A stretch of DNA of 64,000 nt from Pseudomonas sp. PA15(2017) (GCF_001945395.1 NZ_MSXV01000050.1:166479-230478); one strand, 5' to 3'; numbered from the stretch's first letter, positions 8,760-18,181 are shown. A program made the numbers and translations. The notes: a model not told the origin generated them from the letters alone.

Positions 8760-9664
8760 GCGGGCAACTCGTGGCGATGGGGAATCGAAGGTTGGGCGCC
8801 CGGCCGGGTAACGGCCAGGGCGGCGGCCTGTTGGCCCAGGGCGATGGCCTCTTCGAGCGGCAGGCCCTCGGCCAGGCCGGCAGCGAAGCCGCCAACGAAG
8901 GTGTCACCGGCGGCGGTGGTGTCCACCGCCACCACCGGCTCGACCGGCATATGCAGATGCCGGGTGGCGTCGGCGTACAGTACGCCCTGGCGACCCAGGG
9001 TGATCAGCACTCGCCGGGCGCCTGCCGCGAGTAATTGCCGGGCGGCCAGCAGCGCCGTGTCAGGGCCTTCGACCGGCAGCCCGGTCAGCAAGGCGGCCTC
9101 GCTTTCGTTGGGGATCAGGTAGTCGACCAGGCCGTACCAGTGCGCGGGCAAGGGGCCGATGGCCGGCGCCGGGTTGAGGATCACCGTGCGGCCCAGGGCA
9201 TGGGCGCGCGCCAAGGTGGCCTCGACCGTGGCGGCCGGCACTTCCAGTTGCGCGATCACCACATCGGCCGCTGCCAGCAGGGCATCGTGATGCGCGACGC
9301 GCTCGGGGCTCATCTCACCGTTACCGCCAGCGACGATGACGATGGCGTTCTGGCCAGCATCGTCGACCAGGATCGACGCAATGCCGCTGGGCACACCGGC
9401 GGCCACCTCCACGGCGCTGCAGTCGATGCCTTCGGCCAGCAGGCCGCCGCGCAGTTCGCTGCCGTAGGCGTCATCGCCCACGCAGCCGACCATCGCCACC
9501 CGTGCGCCGAGGCGCGCCGCGGCCACTGCCTGGTTGGCGCCCTTGCCGCCCGGCGCCGTGGAGAAACCCTGGCCGGCCAGGGTTTCACCGCCAACCGGCA
9601 GGCGCGGCGCACGCACGATCAGGTCCATGTTCAGGCTGCCCATCACCACTACGTTCGCTTGCAT
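8756..9664 (-). CDS. rbsK: Ribokinase RbsK
   Basis: Phosphorylates D-ribose to ribose 5-phosphate with ATP. It has 302 residues, standard for the PfkB sugar-kinase family. The N-terminal signature is [20 protein letters not shown], with [16 protein letters not shown] for substrate binding, NPAP and [10 protein letters not shown] in the middle, [10 protein letters not shown] in the nucleotide part, and the catalytic [17 protein letters not shown] (Asp base in AAGD). The start is ATG 9664, 49 bp after the rbsR stop in the same direction. Confidence 0.95.
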   Translation of the reverse strand: MQANVVVMGSLNMDLIVRAPRLPVGGETLAGQGFSTAPGGKGANQAVAAARLGARVAMVGCVGDDAYGSELRGGLLAEGIDCSAVEVAAGVPSGIASILVDDAGQNAIVIVAGGNGEMSPERVAHHDALLAAADVVIAQLEVPAATVEATLARAHALGRTVILNPAPAIGPLPAHWYGLVDYLIPNESEAALLTGLPVEGPDTALLAARQLLAAGARRVLITLGRQGVLYADATRHLHMPVEPVVAVDTTAAGDTFVGGFAAGLAEGLPLEEAIALGQQAAALAVTRPGAQPSIPHRHELPA

Positions 9665-9713
9665 TGCAGGTGTTCCTCTCCATCGACCGCGAGGCGCCGG
9701 GCCTTGCGGTGAA

Positions 9714-10712
9714 TCATGCGTCGGGGGCTGCGCTGGATTCGCGCAGCACCAGAATGGGTTCGATCAGCCGCTGGGCGACGGCCAGACCGGGCGTACGGAT
9801 ACGTTCCAGCAGCCGCGCGGCCACCTGCTCGCCCAGCGCGCCGATGCACTGGCCGACGGTGGTCAGCGCCGGGTGCAGGTAGCGGCTCACTTCGATGTCG
9901 TCGAAGCCCACCACCGAGAGCTGCTGCGGCACCTGCAACTGGCGCTCGGCGGCGGCACGCAGCACGCCGAGGGCAATCATGTCGTTACCGGCGAAGATCG
10001 CCGTAGGCCGCTGCTCGCCTGCCAGCAGCGCCTGGGCGGCGGCATGCCCGGCCGGGCTGGTGAACGGGCAGTCCACCACCGCCCTGGCTTCGATGCCCGC
10101 CTCGTCCAGCGCGCGGCGGTAGCCGGCGGCACGTAACTGGGCCACCTGGGTACTGGCCGGGCCGCCGATACAGACGATGCGTCGATGGCCCAACTCCAGC
10201 AGGTGACAGGTGGCCAGGTAGGCGCCCTGCTCATGGTCGACCCGCAACTGGTCGGCGCTGACGCCGTCCAGGGAACGGTCGACCAGCACCAGCGGCACCC
10301 GCAGGTTGGCCAGGGCTTTGGCGAAAGCCGCGTCACTGGCCACGGTGGCGACGATCAGCCCGTCGATGCGCCGCTCCAGCAACACGCGCAAGTAGCGCAG
10401 CTGCTTGTCAGTGTCGTCATCGGAGTTGCACAGGATCACGCTGTAACCGTTGCGCTCGGCGTGGTCCTCGATGCCGCGGGCCAACTCGGCAAAATACGGG
10501 TTGCTGGCGTTGGGCACCAGCAGGCCCAAGGTGCCGGTAGCGCGCACCCGCAGCGAGCGCGCCACGCCGCTGGGTACGTAGCCCAGTTCGGCGATGGCGG
10601 CCTCCACCTTGCTGCGCACCAGGTCGCTGACCGGGCGCGTACCGTTCACCACGTGAGAAACCGTGGTATAGGAAATGCCTGCCCGGGCGGCGACGTCCTT
10701 GATGGTGGCCAT
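9714..10712 (-). CDS. rbsR: LacI-family ribose operon repressor RbsR
   Basis: A 332-residue LacI-type repressor. Residues 1-55 carry the helix-turn-helix and hinge (TIKDVAARAGISYTTVSHVV), and 60-332 form the periplasmic-binding-protein-like sensor (GLLVPNASNPYFAELARGIE, SDDDTDKQLRYLRVLLERRI, VVGFDDIEVSRYLHPALTTV). It lies inside the operon between transporter and kinase genes, the usual Pseudomonas arrangement. The likely target is the perfect 16-bp palindrome at 14253-14268 upstream of rbsB, so it should repress its own operon in the absence of ribose. Confidence 0.92.
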   Translation of the reverse strand: MATIKDVAARAGISYTTVSHVVNGTRPVSDLVRSKVEAAIAELGYVPSGVARSLRVRATGTLGLLVPNASNPYFAELARGIEDHAERNGYSVILCNSDDDTDKQLRYLRVLLERRIDGLIVATVASDAAFAKALANLRVPLVLVDRSLDGVSADQLRVDHEQGAYLATCHLLELGHRRIVCIGGPASTQVAQLRAAGYRRALDEAGIEARAVVDCPFTSPAGHAAAQALLAGEQRPTAIFAGNDMIALGVLRAAAERQLQVPQQLSVVGFDDIEVSRYLHPALTTVGQCIGALGEQVAARLLERIRTPGLAVAQRLIEPILVLRESSAAPDA

Positions 10713-10718
10713 GAGCAG

Positions 10719-11699
10719 TCAGGCCCGGCGCTTGGCGCGGTAGCTGCGGTAGGTGTCGAGAATCACCGCGACGACGATCACCGCACCGGTGATGATGCGC
10801 TTGGTCGGCTCGCTGGCGCCGATCTGCGCCAGCCCCGCGGCCAGCACGGAGATGATCAGCACGCCGAAGAAGGTGCTGATCACCGAGCCGCGACCGCCCA
10901 TCAGGCTGGTACCGCCGATCACCACGGCGGCGATCACCTGTAGCTCCAGGCCGGAGCCGGCATTCGGGTCGGCGGCTTCCAGGCGAGATATCTGGAACAG
11001 CGCGGCCAGGCCGGCGAGCAGGCCCATCAGGGCGAACACCGAGATCTTGTAGGGTTTGGGGTTGATGCCGGCCAGACGTACCGCTTCCTCGTTGGTGCCG
11101 ATGGCCACCAGATAACGGCCGAACACCGTGCGGGTGAGCAGCAGGTGCGCGGCAGCGATCACCAGCAGGGCGATCACGAACGATGGCGAGATGCCCGCAG
11201 CGAACGGCGTCGACAGCCAGGCATAGGCGTCGCCGATATACGCGGTGCGCGAATCGGTGAGCTGATAGGCCAGGCCTCGGGCCATCTCCAGCACGCCGAG
11301 GGAGACGATGAACGAGGGAATGCCCCAGGCCACCGTGATGATCCCGGTGACGCTGCCGGCCAACGCCGCGCAGGCCATGCCCAGCAGCGCGGCAGGCAGG
11401 ATGCCCCAGCCGAAACCAAGGGTGGCGACGCTGACCACGGCCGCGGCCAGGGCCAGCACCGAGCCCACCGACAGGTCAATGCCGCCGATGATCAGGATCA
11501 GCGTCATGCCCACCGCCAGCACCATCAGATCGGGAATCTGGTTGGCCAGGGTGGTGAACGTCGCGTAGGACAGGAAGTGGCTGCTCAGGGTCGAGAACAG
11601 CACGATCATCGCCAGCAGCGCACCGGCCAGACCCAGGTAGGTGCCCAGGCCCTGATGCGTGCCGCTGCGCTTGGCCGGCGTGGCGGATGGAGTGGTCAT
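10719..11699 (-). CDS. rbsC: Ribose ABC transporter permease RbsC
   Basis: Inner-membrane channel of the ribose importer, 326 residues, about eight or more hydrophobic segments. Family landmarks are IPDLMVLAVGMTLILIIGGI followed by DLSVGSVLAL, the GxxSLMGGRGS region (GGTSLMGGRGSVISTFFGVL) and VAIGTNEEAVRLAGIN. I prefer ATG 11699, preceded by AGGAGC at a proper distance, over the in-frame TTG at 11705. It sits 11 bp downstream of rbsA. Confidence 0.93.
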   Translation of the reverse strand: MTTPSATPAKRSGTHQGLGTYLGLAGALLAMIVLFSTLSSHFLSYATFTTLANQIPDLMVLAVGMTLILIIGGIDLSVGSVLALAAAVVSVATLGFGWGILPAALLGMACAALAGSVTGIITVAWGIPSFIVSLGVLEMARGLAYQLTDSRTAYIGDAYAWLSTPFAAGISPSFVIALLVIAAAHLLLTRTVFGRYLVAIGTNEEAVRLAGINPKPYKISVFALMGLLAGLAALFQISRLEAADPNAGSGLELQVIAAVVIGGTSLMGGRGSVISTFFGVLIISVLAAGLAQIGASEPTKRIITGAVIVVAVILDTYRSYRAKRRA

Positions 11700-11710
11700 T
11701 GGCAAAGCTC

Positions 11711-13264
11711 CTATAACGGGGGGGCGACGTCGCCGAGCAAGGCCTCGCGGCTGCGGTAGCCGGCGAAGGCGGCAGCCAGCAGACGGTCCTGGGTCCAGTC
11801 ATCGCGGTCGAAGGTTTCGATCAGGCGCCCAGCGGACAGCACACCGATGCGGTCGCAGATCAGCATCAGCTCGCGCAGGTCGCTGGACACCACCACCAGG
11901 GCCTTGCCCTGGCGTGCCAGCTCACCGAGCAGGCCGTAGATTTCGAATTTGGCGCCCACGTCGATGCCGCGGGTCGGCTCGTCGAAGAGCAGCACCTGGC
12001 AGTCACGCTCCAGCCAGCGGCCGATCACCACCTTCTGCTGGTTGCCGCCGGACAGCTCGACCACCGCCTGGTGGGCGCCGTTGCAGCGAATGCGCATGGC
12101 GTCGATCTGCCGCTGCGCCAAAGCCTGCTCCGCCGCTGGGCGCATCACGCCGTGTCTGGACACTGCAGGCATGTTGCCCAGCGCTAGGTTGGCGGCGATC
12201 GGCTGGCCGAGCAGCAGGCCTTCGCCCTTGCGGTCTTCGGTGATCAGCGCGATGCCGTGGCTCACTGCCTCAGCCGGTGAACGCACGCGCGCCGGTGCAG
12301 GCGGGTTGCCGATGGCCACCTCGCCGCTGTCGGCGCGGTCGGCGCCATAGATCAGCCGCAGTAACTCGGTACGGCCCGCGCCGATCAGCCCGGAAATACC
12401 GTAGATTTCCCCGGCCCGCACGGTGAATGACACGTCGTCGACCTTGCCGCGCCGGCACAGCTTGCTGACCTGCAACAACGGTGCGCCAATCTTTCGCTCG
12501 CCCAGGTCGATGGCTTCGCCGACCTCACGGCCGACCATCAGGGTCACCAGCTCGTCGCTGCTGTAGCGGTCGATGGGCTCCACCGCCACCAGTTGGCCGT
12601 CGCGCAGCACGGCGATGCGCTGCGCCACTTTCGCCAGTTCTTCCAGGCGGTGGGAGATGTACACGATGGCCACCCCGGCCTCGCGCAGGCGCTGGATCTG
12701 CTCGAACAGCAGATCGACCTCGCGGGCGGTGAGCATGGCGGTCGGCTCGTCGAGCACCAGCACGCGGCACTCGCCGATCAGGTTGCGGGCGATCTCGACC
12801 ATCTGCTGATGGCCGACGCCCAACGATGCCACCGGCGTGTCCGGGTCGATGGCTTCCAGGCCGACCCGCGCCATGGCCTCGCGCGCCATTTCGCGCAGGC
12901 GGCCACGGGCAATCCAGCCGCCGCGGCTGGGCAGGTTGTCGAGAAACAGGTTCTCGGCCACGGTCAGGGTGGGCAGCAGGTTGAGTTCCTGCAGCACCAT
13001 GCGCACGCCGAGGCGTTCGGCATCGCGGCGGCTGGCCGGTGCATAGGGCTGGCCGAGAAAGCTCAGGGAGCCCGTGGTCGGTTGCTCCAGCCCACAGAAA
13101 ATCTTTGAGAGGGTACTTTTGCCGGCGCCGTTCTCGCCGGTCAGCGCCAGCACTTCACCGGCGCGCAGCTCCAGCCCGACCCCGCCCAGCACGGGCTGAA
13201 CGTAGGTCTTGCCGATATCGCGGGCGGCGAGAACGGTCTCGCCGCCGGTTACCGCATGGGTCAC
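11711..13264 (-). CDS. rbsA: Ribose ABC transporter ATP-binding protein RbsA
   Basis: A 517-residue double-NBD ATPase of the sugar importer class. The first half has Walker A GENGAGKST, LGVGHQQMVEIARNLIGE and Walker B VLVLDEPTAML. The second half has a degenerate Walker A region (SGLIGAGRTELLRLIYG), signature LSGGNQQKVVIGRW and Walker B VLLFDEPTRGIDVG, as usual for RbsA/MglA. The start is GTG 13264 in a GTGA overlap with the rbsB stop; there is no nearby in-frame ATG. Confidence 0.93.
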   Translation of the reverse strand: MTHAVTGGETVLAARDIGKTYVQPVLGGVGLELRAGEVLALTGENGAGKSTLSKIFCGLEQPTTGSLSFLGQPYAPASRRDAERLGVRMVLQELNLLPTLTVAENLFLDNLPSRGGWIARGRLREMAREAMARVGLEAIDPDTPVASLGVGHQQMVEIARNLIGECRVLVLDEPTAMLTAREVDLLFEQIQRLREAGVAIVYISHRLEELAKVAQRIAVLRDGQLVAVEPIDRYSSDELVTLMVGREVGEAIDLGERKIGAPLLQVSKLCRRGKVDDVSFTVRAGEIYGISGLIGAGRTELLRLIYGADRADSGEVAIGNPPAPARVRSPAEAVSHGIALITEDRKGEGLLLGQPIAANLALGNMPAVSRHGVMRPAAEQALAQRQIDAMRIRCNGAHQAVVELSGGNQQKVVIGRWLERDCQVLLFDEPTRGIDVGAKFEIYGLLGELARQGKALVVVSSDLRELMLICDRIGVLSAGRLIETFDRDDWTQDRLLAAAFAGYRSREALLGDVAPPL

Positions 13265-14217
13265 GGCTTGGTCACGAGTTCGACGGGGGTTTCGATCACA
13301 CCGTCCTTGGCATCGGTGGGCTCACCCTTGACCAGCTTGAGCGCCGCCTCGATGCCGAACACCGCCTGGCGCGCCGCGAACTGGTCGGCGGTGGCGAGCA
13401 CGCGGCCGTCCTTGAGCATCGGCTTGATGGCGTTGATGTTGTCGTAACCGACCACCTGCACCTGGTCCTTCTTGCCAGCGGCACGCACTGCGGACACCGC
13501 GCCGAGGGCCATGCTGTCGTTGCCGGCCAGCAGCGCCTTGAGGTTCGGGTACTCGTTGAGCATGGCCGAGGCCACGGCGTTGCCGCGGTCGATCTCCCAG
13601 TTGCCGGACTGCACGCCGACGATCTTCATACCGGCCGCTTCCATGGCGTCCTTGAAGCCCGCGGTGCGCTGCTTGGCGTTGGTGGTGGTGGACACGCCTT
13701 CGATGATGCCGACCTCGTCACCGGCCTTGAGCTTTTCCTTGGCCAGGTATTCGCCGACCAGGCGCGCGCCCTTGCGGTTGTCCGGGCCTACGAACGGCAC
13801 ATCCAGGCCCTTGCTCTTGACCACTTCCGGATCGAGGCGGTTATCGATGTTGACCACCTTGATGCCGGCATCGCTGGCCTTCTTGATCACCGGCACCAGC
13901 GCTTTGGAATCGGCGGGCGCGATCACCAGGGCATCGACCTTGGCGACGATCATCTGCTCGACGATGCGGATCTGCGCCGAGGTATCGGTCTCATCCTTGA
14001 TGCCGTTGGCGATCAACTCGAACTGACTGGGGTTCTCTTTCTGGTAGGCCTTGGCACCGTCTTCCATGGTGCGAAAGAACTCGTTGGCGAGGGATTTCAT
14101 CACCAGTGCGACGCGAGGTGGCTCGCCTTCGGCGGCATGGGCAGTGGAGAAACTGACAAGGGCGGCGGCACCAAGGGCGATGGCGGCGCACAGACGGGCA
14201 GGACGGAAACCGGACAT
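13261..14217 (-). CDS. rbsB: Ribose ABC transporter substrate-binding protein RbsB
   Basis: Periplasmic ribose-binding protein, 318 residues, with a signal peptide (MSGFRPARLC..., hydrophobic core AAIALGAAALVSFS, cleavage after AHA). The mature part has the sugar-binding family pattern: VALVMKSLANEFFRTMEDGA, IAPADSKALVPVIKKASDAG, VNIDNRLD, FVGPDNRKGARLVGEYLA and LAGNDSMALGAVSAVRAAGK. First gene of the operon; the operator palindrome lies 36 bp upstream of its ATG. Confidence 0.94.
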   Translation of the reverse strand: MSGFRPARLCAAIALGAAALVSFSTAHAAEGEPPRVALVMKSLANEFFRTMEDGAKAYQKENPSQFELIANGIKDETDTSAQIRIVEQMIVAKVDALVIAPADSKALVPVIKKASDAGIKVVNIDNRLDPEVVKSKGLDVPFVGPDNRKGARLVGEYLAKEKLKAGDEVGIIEGVSTTTNAKQRTAGFKDAMEAAGMKIVGVQSGNWEIDRGNAVASAMLNEYPNLKALLAGNDSMALGAVSAVRAAGKKDQVQVVGYDNINAIKPMLKDGRVLATADQFAARQAVFGIEAALKLVKGEPTDAKDGVIETPVELVTKP

Positions 14218-14252
14218 GGGCGAACTCCGTGATTATTGTCGTTGTTATCGAT

Positions 14253-14268
14253 ACGCAAACGTTTGCGT
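14253..14268. promoter_or_regulatory. RbsR operator palindrome
   Basis: ACGCAAACGTTTGCGT is a perfect 16-bp palindrome with the central CG and AAACGTTT core typical of LacI/RbsR/PurR-family operators. It sits upstream of rbsB, the first gene of the operon that encodes RbsR itself. Confidence 0.85.
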
Positions 14269-14507
14269 GCCTATAAAACTATGAAATGGTCGGCTTTTTG
14301 TCAATTGCCACTAGCCGTCAAAGCCTATCGTCCGAGTCGAACATGCAAACCGGCTGCTGCCCCCGGCATGGCCGTGAGATGGTGAAAACGGTCTTTGCGA
14401 CTGCAACCGAGCTGGATCCTGGGTTACGTTTAGCAGACTCTCTACCCATCATTTTCGCTGACAAGCTTCGTAGGCTTGACCGCAGCTGAGAACCGCGAGA
14501 AAGCGCC

Positions 14508-14816
14508 ATGAAGAAAAAGATGAATCAAACGACGCTGCTATGGGCCCTGCTTTTCGTCACGATGCCGGGCCTGGCATCCATGCGCTGCGGCACCTCGCTG
14601 ATCGCTCTGGGCGATACGCTTGATCGGGTACAGACCCTCTGTGGAACACCCGCTCAAAGCCGTGTAGAGCCGCCGGATAGGCGGCCTGCCAATCCGCATC
14701 GAACGCATTCGGTAGAGGTGCAAACCTGGTCTTATCCGCCTAGAAATGGCGCGGTGCGCAATCTGCGCTTCATCGACGGAAAGCTGGTCGATATCAGCAT
14801 CGAGCGCCAGCGTTAG
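14508..14816 (+). CDS. DUF2845 secreted small protein
   Basis: A 102-residue protein with an N-terminal signal peptide (hydrophobic LLWALLFVTMPGLA) and the DUF2845 pattern: MRCGTSLIALGDT, VQTLCGTPAQS with a conserved Cys pair, a Trp-Tyr segment (QTWSYPPRN) and the closing LRFIDGKLVDISIERQR. Function is unknown for the family; proteins of this type are predicted periplasmic. The ATG at 14508 is preceded by GAGAAAG; an ATG at 14520 is also possible. It stands alone between rbsB (divergent) and the pdxY unit (convergent). Confidence 0.75.
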   Translation: MKKKMNQTTLLWALLFVTMPGLASMRCGTSLIALGDTLDRVQTLCGTPAQSRVEPPDRRPANPHRTHSVEVQTWSYPPRNGAVRNLRFIDGKLVDISIERQR

Positions 14817-14917
14817 TGCGCGATCAAGGCACCTGATGCCTCAAGCGCCCACAACAACCATGAGCGATGGCAAGGCACCGCAGGGCTGACGCATACACTC
14901 CTACTGGCCCCGATGGG

Positions 14918-15319
14918 TCACTCGATGCGAATGCGGTACTCGACGGCCCGCCGTTCCTGCTGGTTCGGGAAGGAGGAGAACGTCACCGAATCCTCGCCCG
15001 GCTTTTCGCCCGCCAGGTAGACGAAACGGTCGACCTTGGCCACGTCACCCTCGACCCGGTACTCGCGTTTCCAACGGCCCAGTCTGGGCGCGCTGTTACC
15101 CAGTTTCTCCACCGGCATCCACAACTCGCGGCGCGTCCTGCGCCCTTCCTCGGTGAGATGGTCGAGGACCACGCAACGCTCACCCAGCCCGACTCGCACC
15201 GGTATCACCAGATTGCCGTGCACCTCATCGCGAAACGCGGCTTCGGTGTCCACCTCGCAGGCCAGGCTCTGCGCGCTGGCCAACAGCAGCGCCATCGCAC
15301 ACCAGGCACGACCGCTCAT
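14918..15319 (-). CDS. Hypothetical secreted protein coupled to pdxY
   Basis: A 133-residue protein I do not recognise. It has a clear signal peptide (MSGRAWCAMALLLASAQSLA) and two Cys residues in the mature part (ACEVDTEAAF, GERCVVLDHL), suggesting a disulfide-stabilised periplasmic protein, followed by a charged, beta-rich looking region (GRWKREYRVEGDVAKVDRF). Its ATG overlaps the pdxY stop (ATGA), so the two are co-transcribed and probably translationally coupled. A longer open frame upstream runs inside pdxY and is not the gene. No enzyme motif is visible. Confidence 0.65.
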   Translation of the reverse strand: MSGRAWCAMALLLASAQSLACEVDTEAAFRDEVHGNLVIPVRVGLGERCVVLDHLTEEGRRTRRELWMPVEKLGNSAPRLGRWKREYRVEGDVAKVDRFVYLAGEKPGEDSVTFSSFPNQQERRAVEYRIRIE

Positions 15320-16194
15320 GGGCACACCACTTCGCTGGCCGCATAACGCTGCGCCGGCTGGACGATCTGCTCCTGGGCGCTGACCAGTGGCAGGTCGCGC
15401 GAGCCTTCGGCGGTGGCTCCGACCAGGGCGTACAGCGTGGCGGTAGCCAGCGCCAGTGCCTGGGGCAAGGCATGGCCGGACAGCAAACGCGCCAGCAGGG
15501 TCGCCGAGAACACGTCGCCCATGCCGTTGGGCAGCGGATGCAATGCCAGGCGCGGCGTGTTCACCAGCCAGGCGCCTTCGCCATTGACCGCCAGGGTGCA
15601 CAGCTGGTCCGCGGGAATGTCCGGCGTGGCCAGGCTGGTGATCACCACCACGTCCGGCCCGCGGCCACGCAACTGGCGCGCCACCCGCACCGCCTCGTCG
15701 ACGCTGCCCAGCTTGCTGCCGGTAAGCAGCTCGAACTCGAACTGGTTGGGGGTGATGATGTTGGCGCAGGGGATCGCCAGGTTACGCAGGAAATCGGGGA
15801 TCGCCGCATTGACGAACACGCCCCGCCCTACATCGCCCATCACCGGGTCGCAGAGGTAGCGCACGCCGGGATTGTCGCGGCGGATCTCGTCCACCGCCTC
15901 GAGAATCACCGCGCCGATGGCCGCATCGCCCAGGTAACCGGACAGCACCGCCGAAACCCGCGACAACGCGCCGCGATCACGCAGGCCGGCGAGCACCTCG
16001 CGAATGTGCTCGGCATCGAACACCTGGCCGCGAAACTGGCCGTAGCCGGTGTGGTTGGAAAACTGCACCGTGTGCACCGGCAACACTTCGAAGCCCAGGC
16101 GCTGCAGCGGGAACACCGCGGCGTCGTTGCCGACATGGCCGAGGGCAACGTGGGACTGGATGGATAGCACCAGAGGTGGTTGAGTAGCGCTCAT
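15316..16194 (-). CDS. pdxY: Pyridoxal kinase PdxY
   Basis: Phosphorylates pyridoxal to pyridoxal 5'-phosphate in the B6 salvage pathway; cytoplasmic. The protein is 292 residues starting at ATG 16194 (MSATQPPLVLSIQSHVALGH). The frame is open 31 codons further upstream, but that extension is not conserved-looking. Signature elements are SIQSHVALGHVGNDAAVFPL, HTVQFSNHTGYGQFRGQVFD, YLCDPVMGDVGRGVFV, ITPNQFEFELLTG and the anion-hole motif NGMGDVFSATLLARLL. Length and motifs match the PdxY group rather than PdxK. Confidence 0.92.
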   Translation of the reverse strand: MSATQPPLVLSIQSHVALGHVGNDAAVFPLQRLGFEVLPVHTVQFSNHTGYGQFRGQVFDAEHIREVLAGLRDRGALSRVSAVLSGYLGDAAIGAVILEAVDEIRRDNPGVRYLCDPVMGDVGRGVFVNAAIPDFLRNLAIPCANIITPNQFEFELLTGSKLGSVDEAVRVARQLRGRGPDVVVITSLATPDIPADQLCTLAVNGEGAWLVNTPRLALHPLPNGMGDVFSATLLARLLSGHALPQALALATATLYALVGATAEGSRDLPLVSAQEQIVQPAQRYAASEVVCP

Positions 16195-16286
16195 GGGCGG
16201 GCGGGATCCTGTCATGGACGGCGCAAGGCCAGTGCCGGCATTATTCGCCAATCCCCCCTGAGATTCCATGGCAAACGGAGTGCCCA

Positions 16287-16603
16287 ATGCCCTGCCCCAT
16301 CGACCCGGTCATTCAGGAACAACCCTCGGGCTGTGGCATCGCTGCCTGCGCGGTGCTGACTGGGGTCAGCTACGGCGAAAGCCGGCGCCGTTTCCGGGCT
16401 GGGGGCGTTTGCCGGACCGCGCATTGCTGGCCATCCGCTGGCGCCTGGAATAGGCCGAGCCGTCCTGGCATTGGGTGGTATTCGCCCGCGACGCCGGGCA
16501 AGCCCGCACGCTGAAGCACAACGTGCGCACCGACTTCTGGCGCATGCAGCCCAAGTGGTTCATGGTCGTCAATACCGACAAGCCAAGGGAGCCACGCCAA
16601 TGA
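16287..16603 (+). pseudogene. Broken small cysteine-peptidase-like gene
   Basis: The beginning ([20 protein letters not shown], then VSYGESRRR) resembles small C39-peptidase-like proteins of Pseudomonas, with the Cys in QPSGCGIA. After about 35 codons the sense continues in another frame ([18 protein letters not shown]), is cut by a TAG at about 16451, and then resumes in that same frame ([35 protein letters not shown]) to a TGA at 16601-16603. So it carries an internal deletion with frame change plus a nonsense codon. Its last stop overlaps the macrodomain gene start (ATGA), implying that the two were once translationally coupled. Confidence 0.65.
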
Positions 16604-17118
16604 CCGCACGAATACGCACCATCCAAGCGGATATCACCACGCTCGAGGTCGATGCCATCGTCAATGCCGCCAACTCGTCGCTGCTCGGTGGCGGCGGCGT
16701 GGATGGCGCCATCCATCGCGCGGCGGGCAGCGATCTACTGCACGAATGCCGTCTGCTCGGCGGCTGCAAGACCGGTGAGGCCAAGCGCACCGGCGGCTAC
16801 CGATTGCCGGCGCGTTTCATCGTGCATACCGTGGGGCCGGTATGGCGCGGTGGCGCGTACGGTGAAGAGGCGCTGCTGATCGACTGCTACCGCAACGCCC
16901 TGCGCCTGGCGGCCGAGGTGGACGCCCATTCCATCGCCTTTCCAAGCATCAGCACCGGTATCTTCGGTTACCCCATCGAGCAGGCGGCCCACACCGCGGT
17001 GAGCACGGTGCGGGCCGAACTGACGCGGTATCCCGGCATCGACGAGGTGCTGTTCTGCTGTTTCTCGGCCGGCGACCTGGCCGTTTACCAGCGTGCGCTG
17101 GATGAGCGCATCAGTTGA
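16600..17118 (+). CDS. Macrodomain protein, O-acetyl-ADP-ribose deacetylase-like
   Basis: A single-domain macro protein of 172 residues (YmdB/MacroD-like), likely hydrolysing O-acetyl-ADP-ribose or ADP-ribosyl groups. Conserved elements: [20 protein letters not shown], then [16 protein letters not shown] (substrate-binding loop with the catalytic Asp), [30 protein letters not shown] and the second loop [10 protein letters not shown]. The ATG at 16600 overlaps the stop of the degraded upstream gene; the open frame extends upstream but those codons belong to the pseudogene region in another frame. Confidence 0.88.
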   Translation: MTARIRTIQADITTLEVDAIVNAANSSLLGGGGVDGAIHRAAGSDLLHECRLLGGCKTGEAKRTGGYRLPARFIVHTVGPVWRGGAYGEEALLIDCYRNALRLAAEVDAHSIAFPSISTGIFGYPIEQAAHTAVSTVRAELTRYPGIDEVLFCCFSAGDLAVYQRALDERIS

Positions 17119-17904
17119 TCAGAACGCCAGCTTGAAGCCGATCACCATCAGCATGATCGCCAGGAACGGTCGCAGCACGTTGTCGGACACGCGCCCGGAC
17201 AGGTGGCTGCCGAAGAAAATGCCCGGCAGCGAGCCCAGCAGCAGGTAGCCCAGCACGCCCCAGTCCAGGTTGCCGAGCCCGGCGTGGCCAAGGCCCGCCA
17301 CCAGAGTCAGCGGCACGGCGTGGGCGATTTCGGTGCCCACCAGGCGGCGCGTGGGCATCAGCGGGTAAAGCAGGAACAGCGCCACGGTGCCGAGGGCGCC
17401 GGCGCCAATGGAAGTCAGGGTGACCATGAAGCCGAGCACCAGGCCGACCACGACCGTCAACGCGTTGAGCCGCCCCGGGCTGAAGTGAAACCCGTCGCCG
17501 GCATGGCGGCTGGCGAAGGCGAACAACTGTTTCTTGAACAAGATCGCCGTGGCGGTCAACAGCAGCACGATACCCAGCGCATGCTTGATCAATTCATTGG
17601 TGGCGTGTTGATCGCCCGGCAGCAGAGTCAGCGCCAGCAGCGTCAACAAGGCCGCGGGGACACTGCCCGCCGCCAGCCAGGCGGTCACCGACCAGTCGAT
17701 ATTGCGGTTACGCTGGTGAACGAAAACCCCACCGGCCTTGGTGATCGCCGCATACAGCAGGTCGGTGCCAACCGCCGCCGCCGGGTTGATGCCGAACCAC
17801 AGCAGAATGGGCGTCATCAGCGAGCCGCCGCCCACCCCCGTCATGCCCACGATAAAGCCTACTACCAGCCCCGCGATGACGAAGCCCAAGCCACCAAAAT
17901 CCAT
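17119..17904 (-). CDS. TSUP-family (TauE/SafE) membrane permease
   Basis: A 261-residue inner-membrane protein with about eight hydrophobic segments, belonging to the sulfite exporter TauE/SafE group; substrates in this family are sulfite, sulfonates or other organic anions, and cannot be assigned here. Motifs: GLVVGFIVGMTGVGGGSLMT near the N-terminus and the mirrored VGLVLGFMVTLTSIGAGALG in the second half, as expected of the internal repeat. I start at ATG 17904 (MDFGGLGFVIAG), since the open frame extends another 39 codons without a plausible start. Convergent with the macrodomain gene. Confidence 0.85.
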   Translation of the reverse strand: MDFGGLGFVIAGLVVGFIVGMTGVGGGSLMTPILLWFGINPAAAVGTDLLYAAITKAGGVFVHQRNRNIDWSVTAWLAAGSVPAALLTLLALTLLPGDQHATNELIKHALGIVLLLTATAILFKKQLFAFASRHAGDGFHFSPGRLNALTVVVGLVLGFMVTLTSIGAGALGTVALFLLYPLMPTRRLVGTEIAHAVPLTLVAGLGHAGLGNLDWGVLGYLLLGSLPGIFFGSHLSGRVSDNVLRPFLAIMLMVIGFKLAF

Positions 17905-18011
17905 ACCTGCCCCAATTGCCGTCGTCGGCTCATTTGTCAGGCGCGCAGGATAACCACTTGAACATAAAGGACATATACCGAGTAAGCATTTGCTTATAAC
18001 AGTTATAAAGC

Positions 18012-18036
18012 TCGGCACCACCAGGCTCGGTGCCGA
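18012..18036. repeat. Short hairpin, terminator-like
   Basis: TCGGCACC (18012-18019) pairs with GGTGCCGA (18029-18036) across a 9-base loop. There is no T-tract, so the terminator role is weak. It lies in the 370-bp gap 17905-18274, where I see no gene. Confidence 0.4.
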
Positions 18037-18150
18037 TCCGTGTTCAGCCGAAACTTACCGATGCCTCAGCGGAAACGGACGCCCCTGCCCGTGTATTGCG
18101 CGGTAGCCGTGAAGATCCCATCGGCGACGGAAACCTTGGCAGGCCGGGTT

Positions 18151-18181
18151 CTGTTGATTGACCGCAGCCGTCAATCAACAG
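18151..18181. repeat. Perfect 12-bp inverted repeat
   Basis: CTGTTGATTGAC (18151-18162) and GTCAATCAACAG (18170-18181) are perfect complements around the loop CGCAGCC. It sits just beyond the pvdQ 3' end, so it may form a terminator for pvdQ, though no T-run follows on that strand. Confidence 0.5.

Noticed and set aside
8334..9122. Plus-strand frame over rbsD and rbsK
   Set aside because: Antisense to two clearly identified ribose genes.
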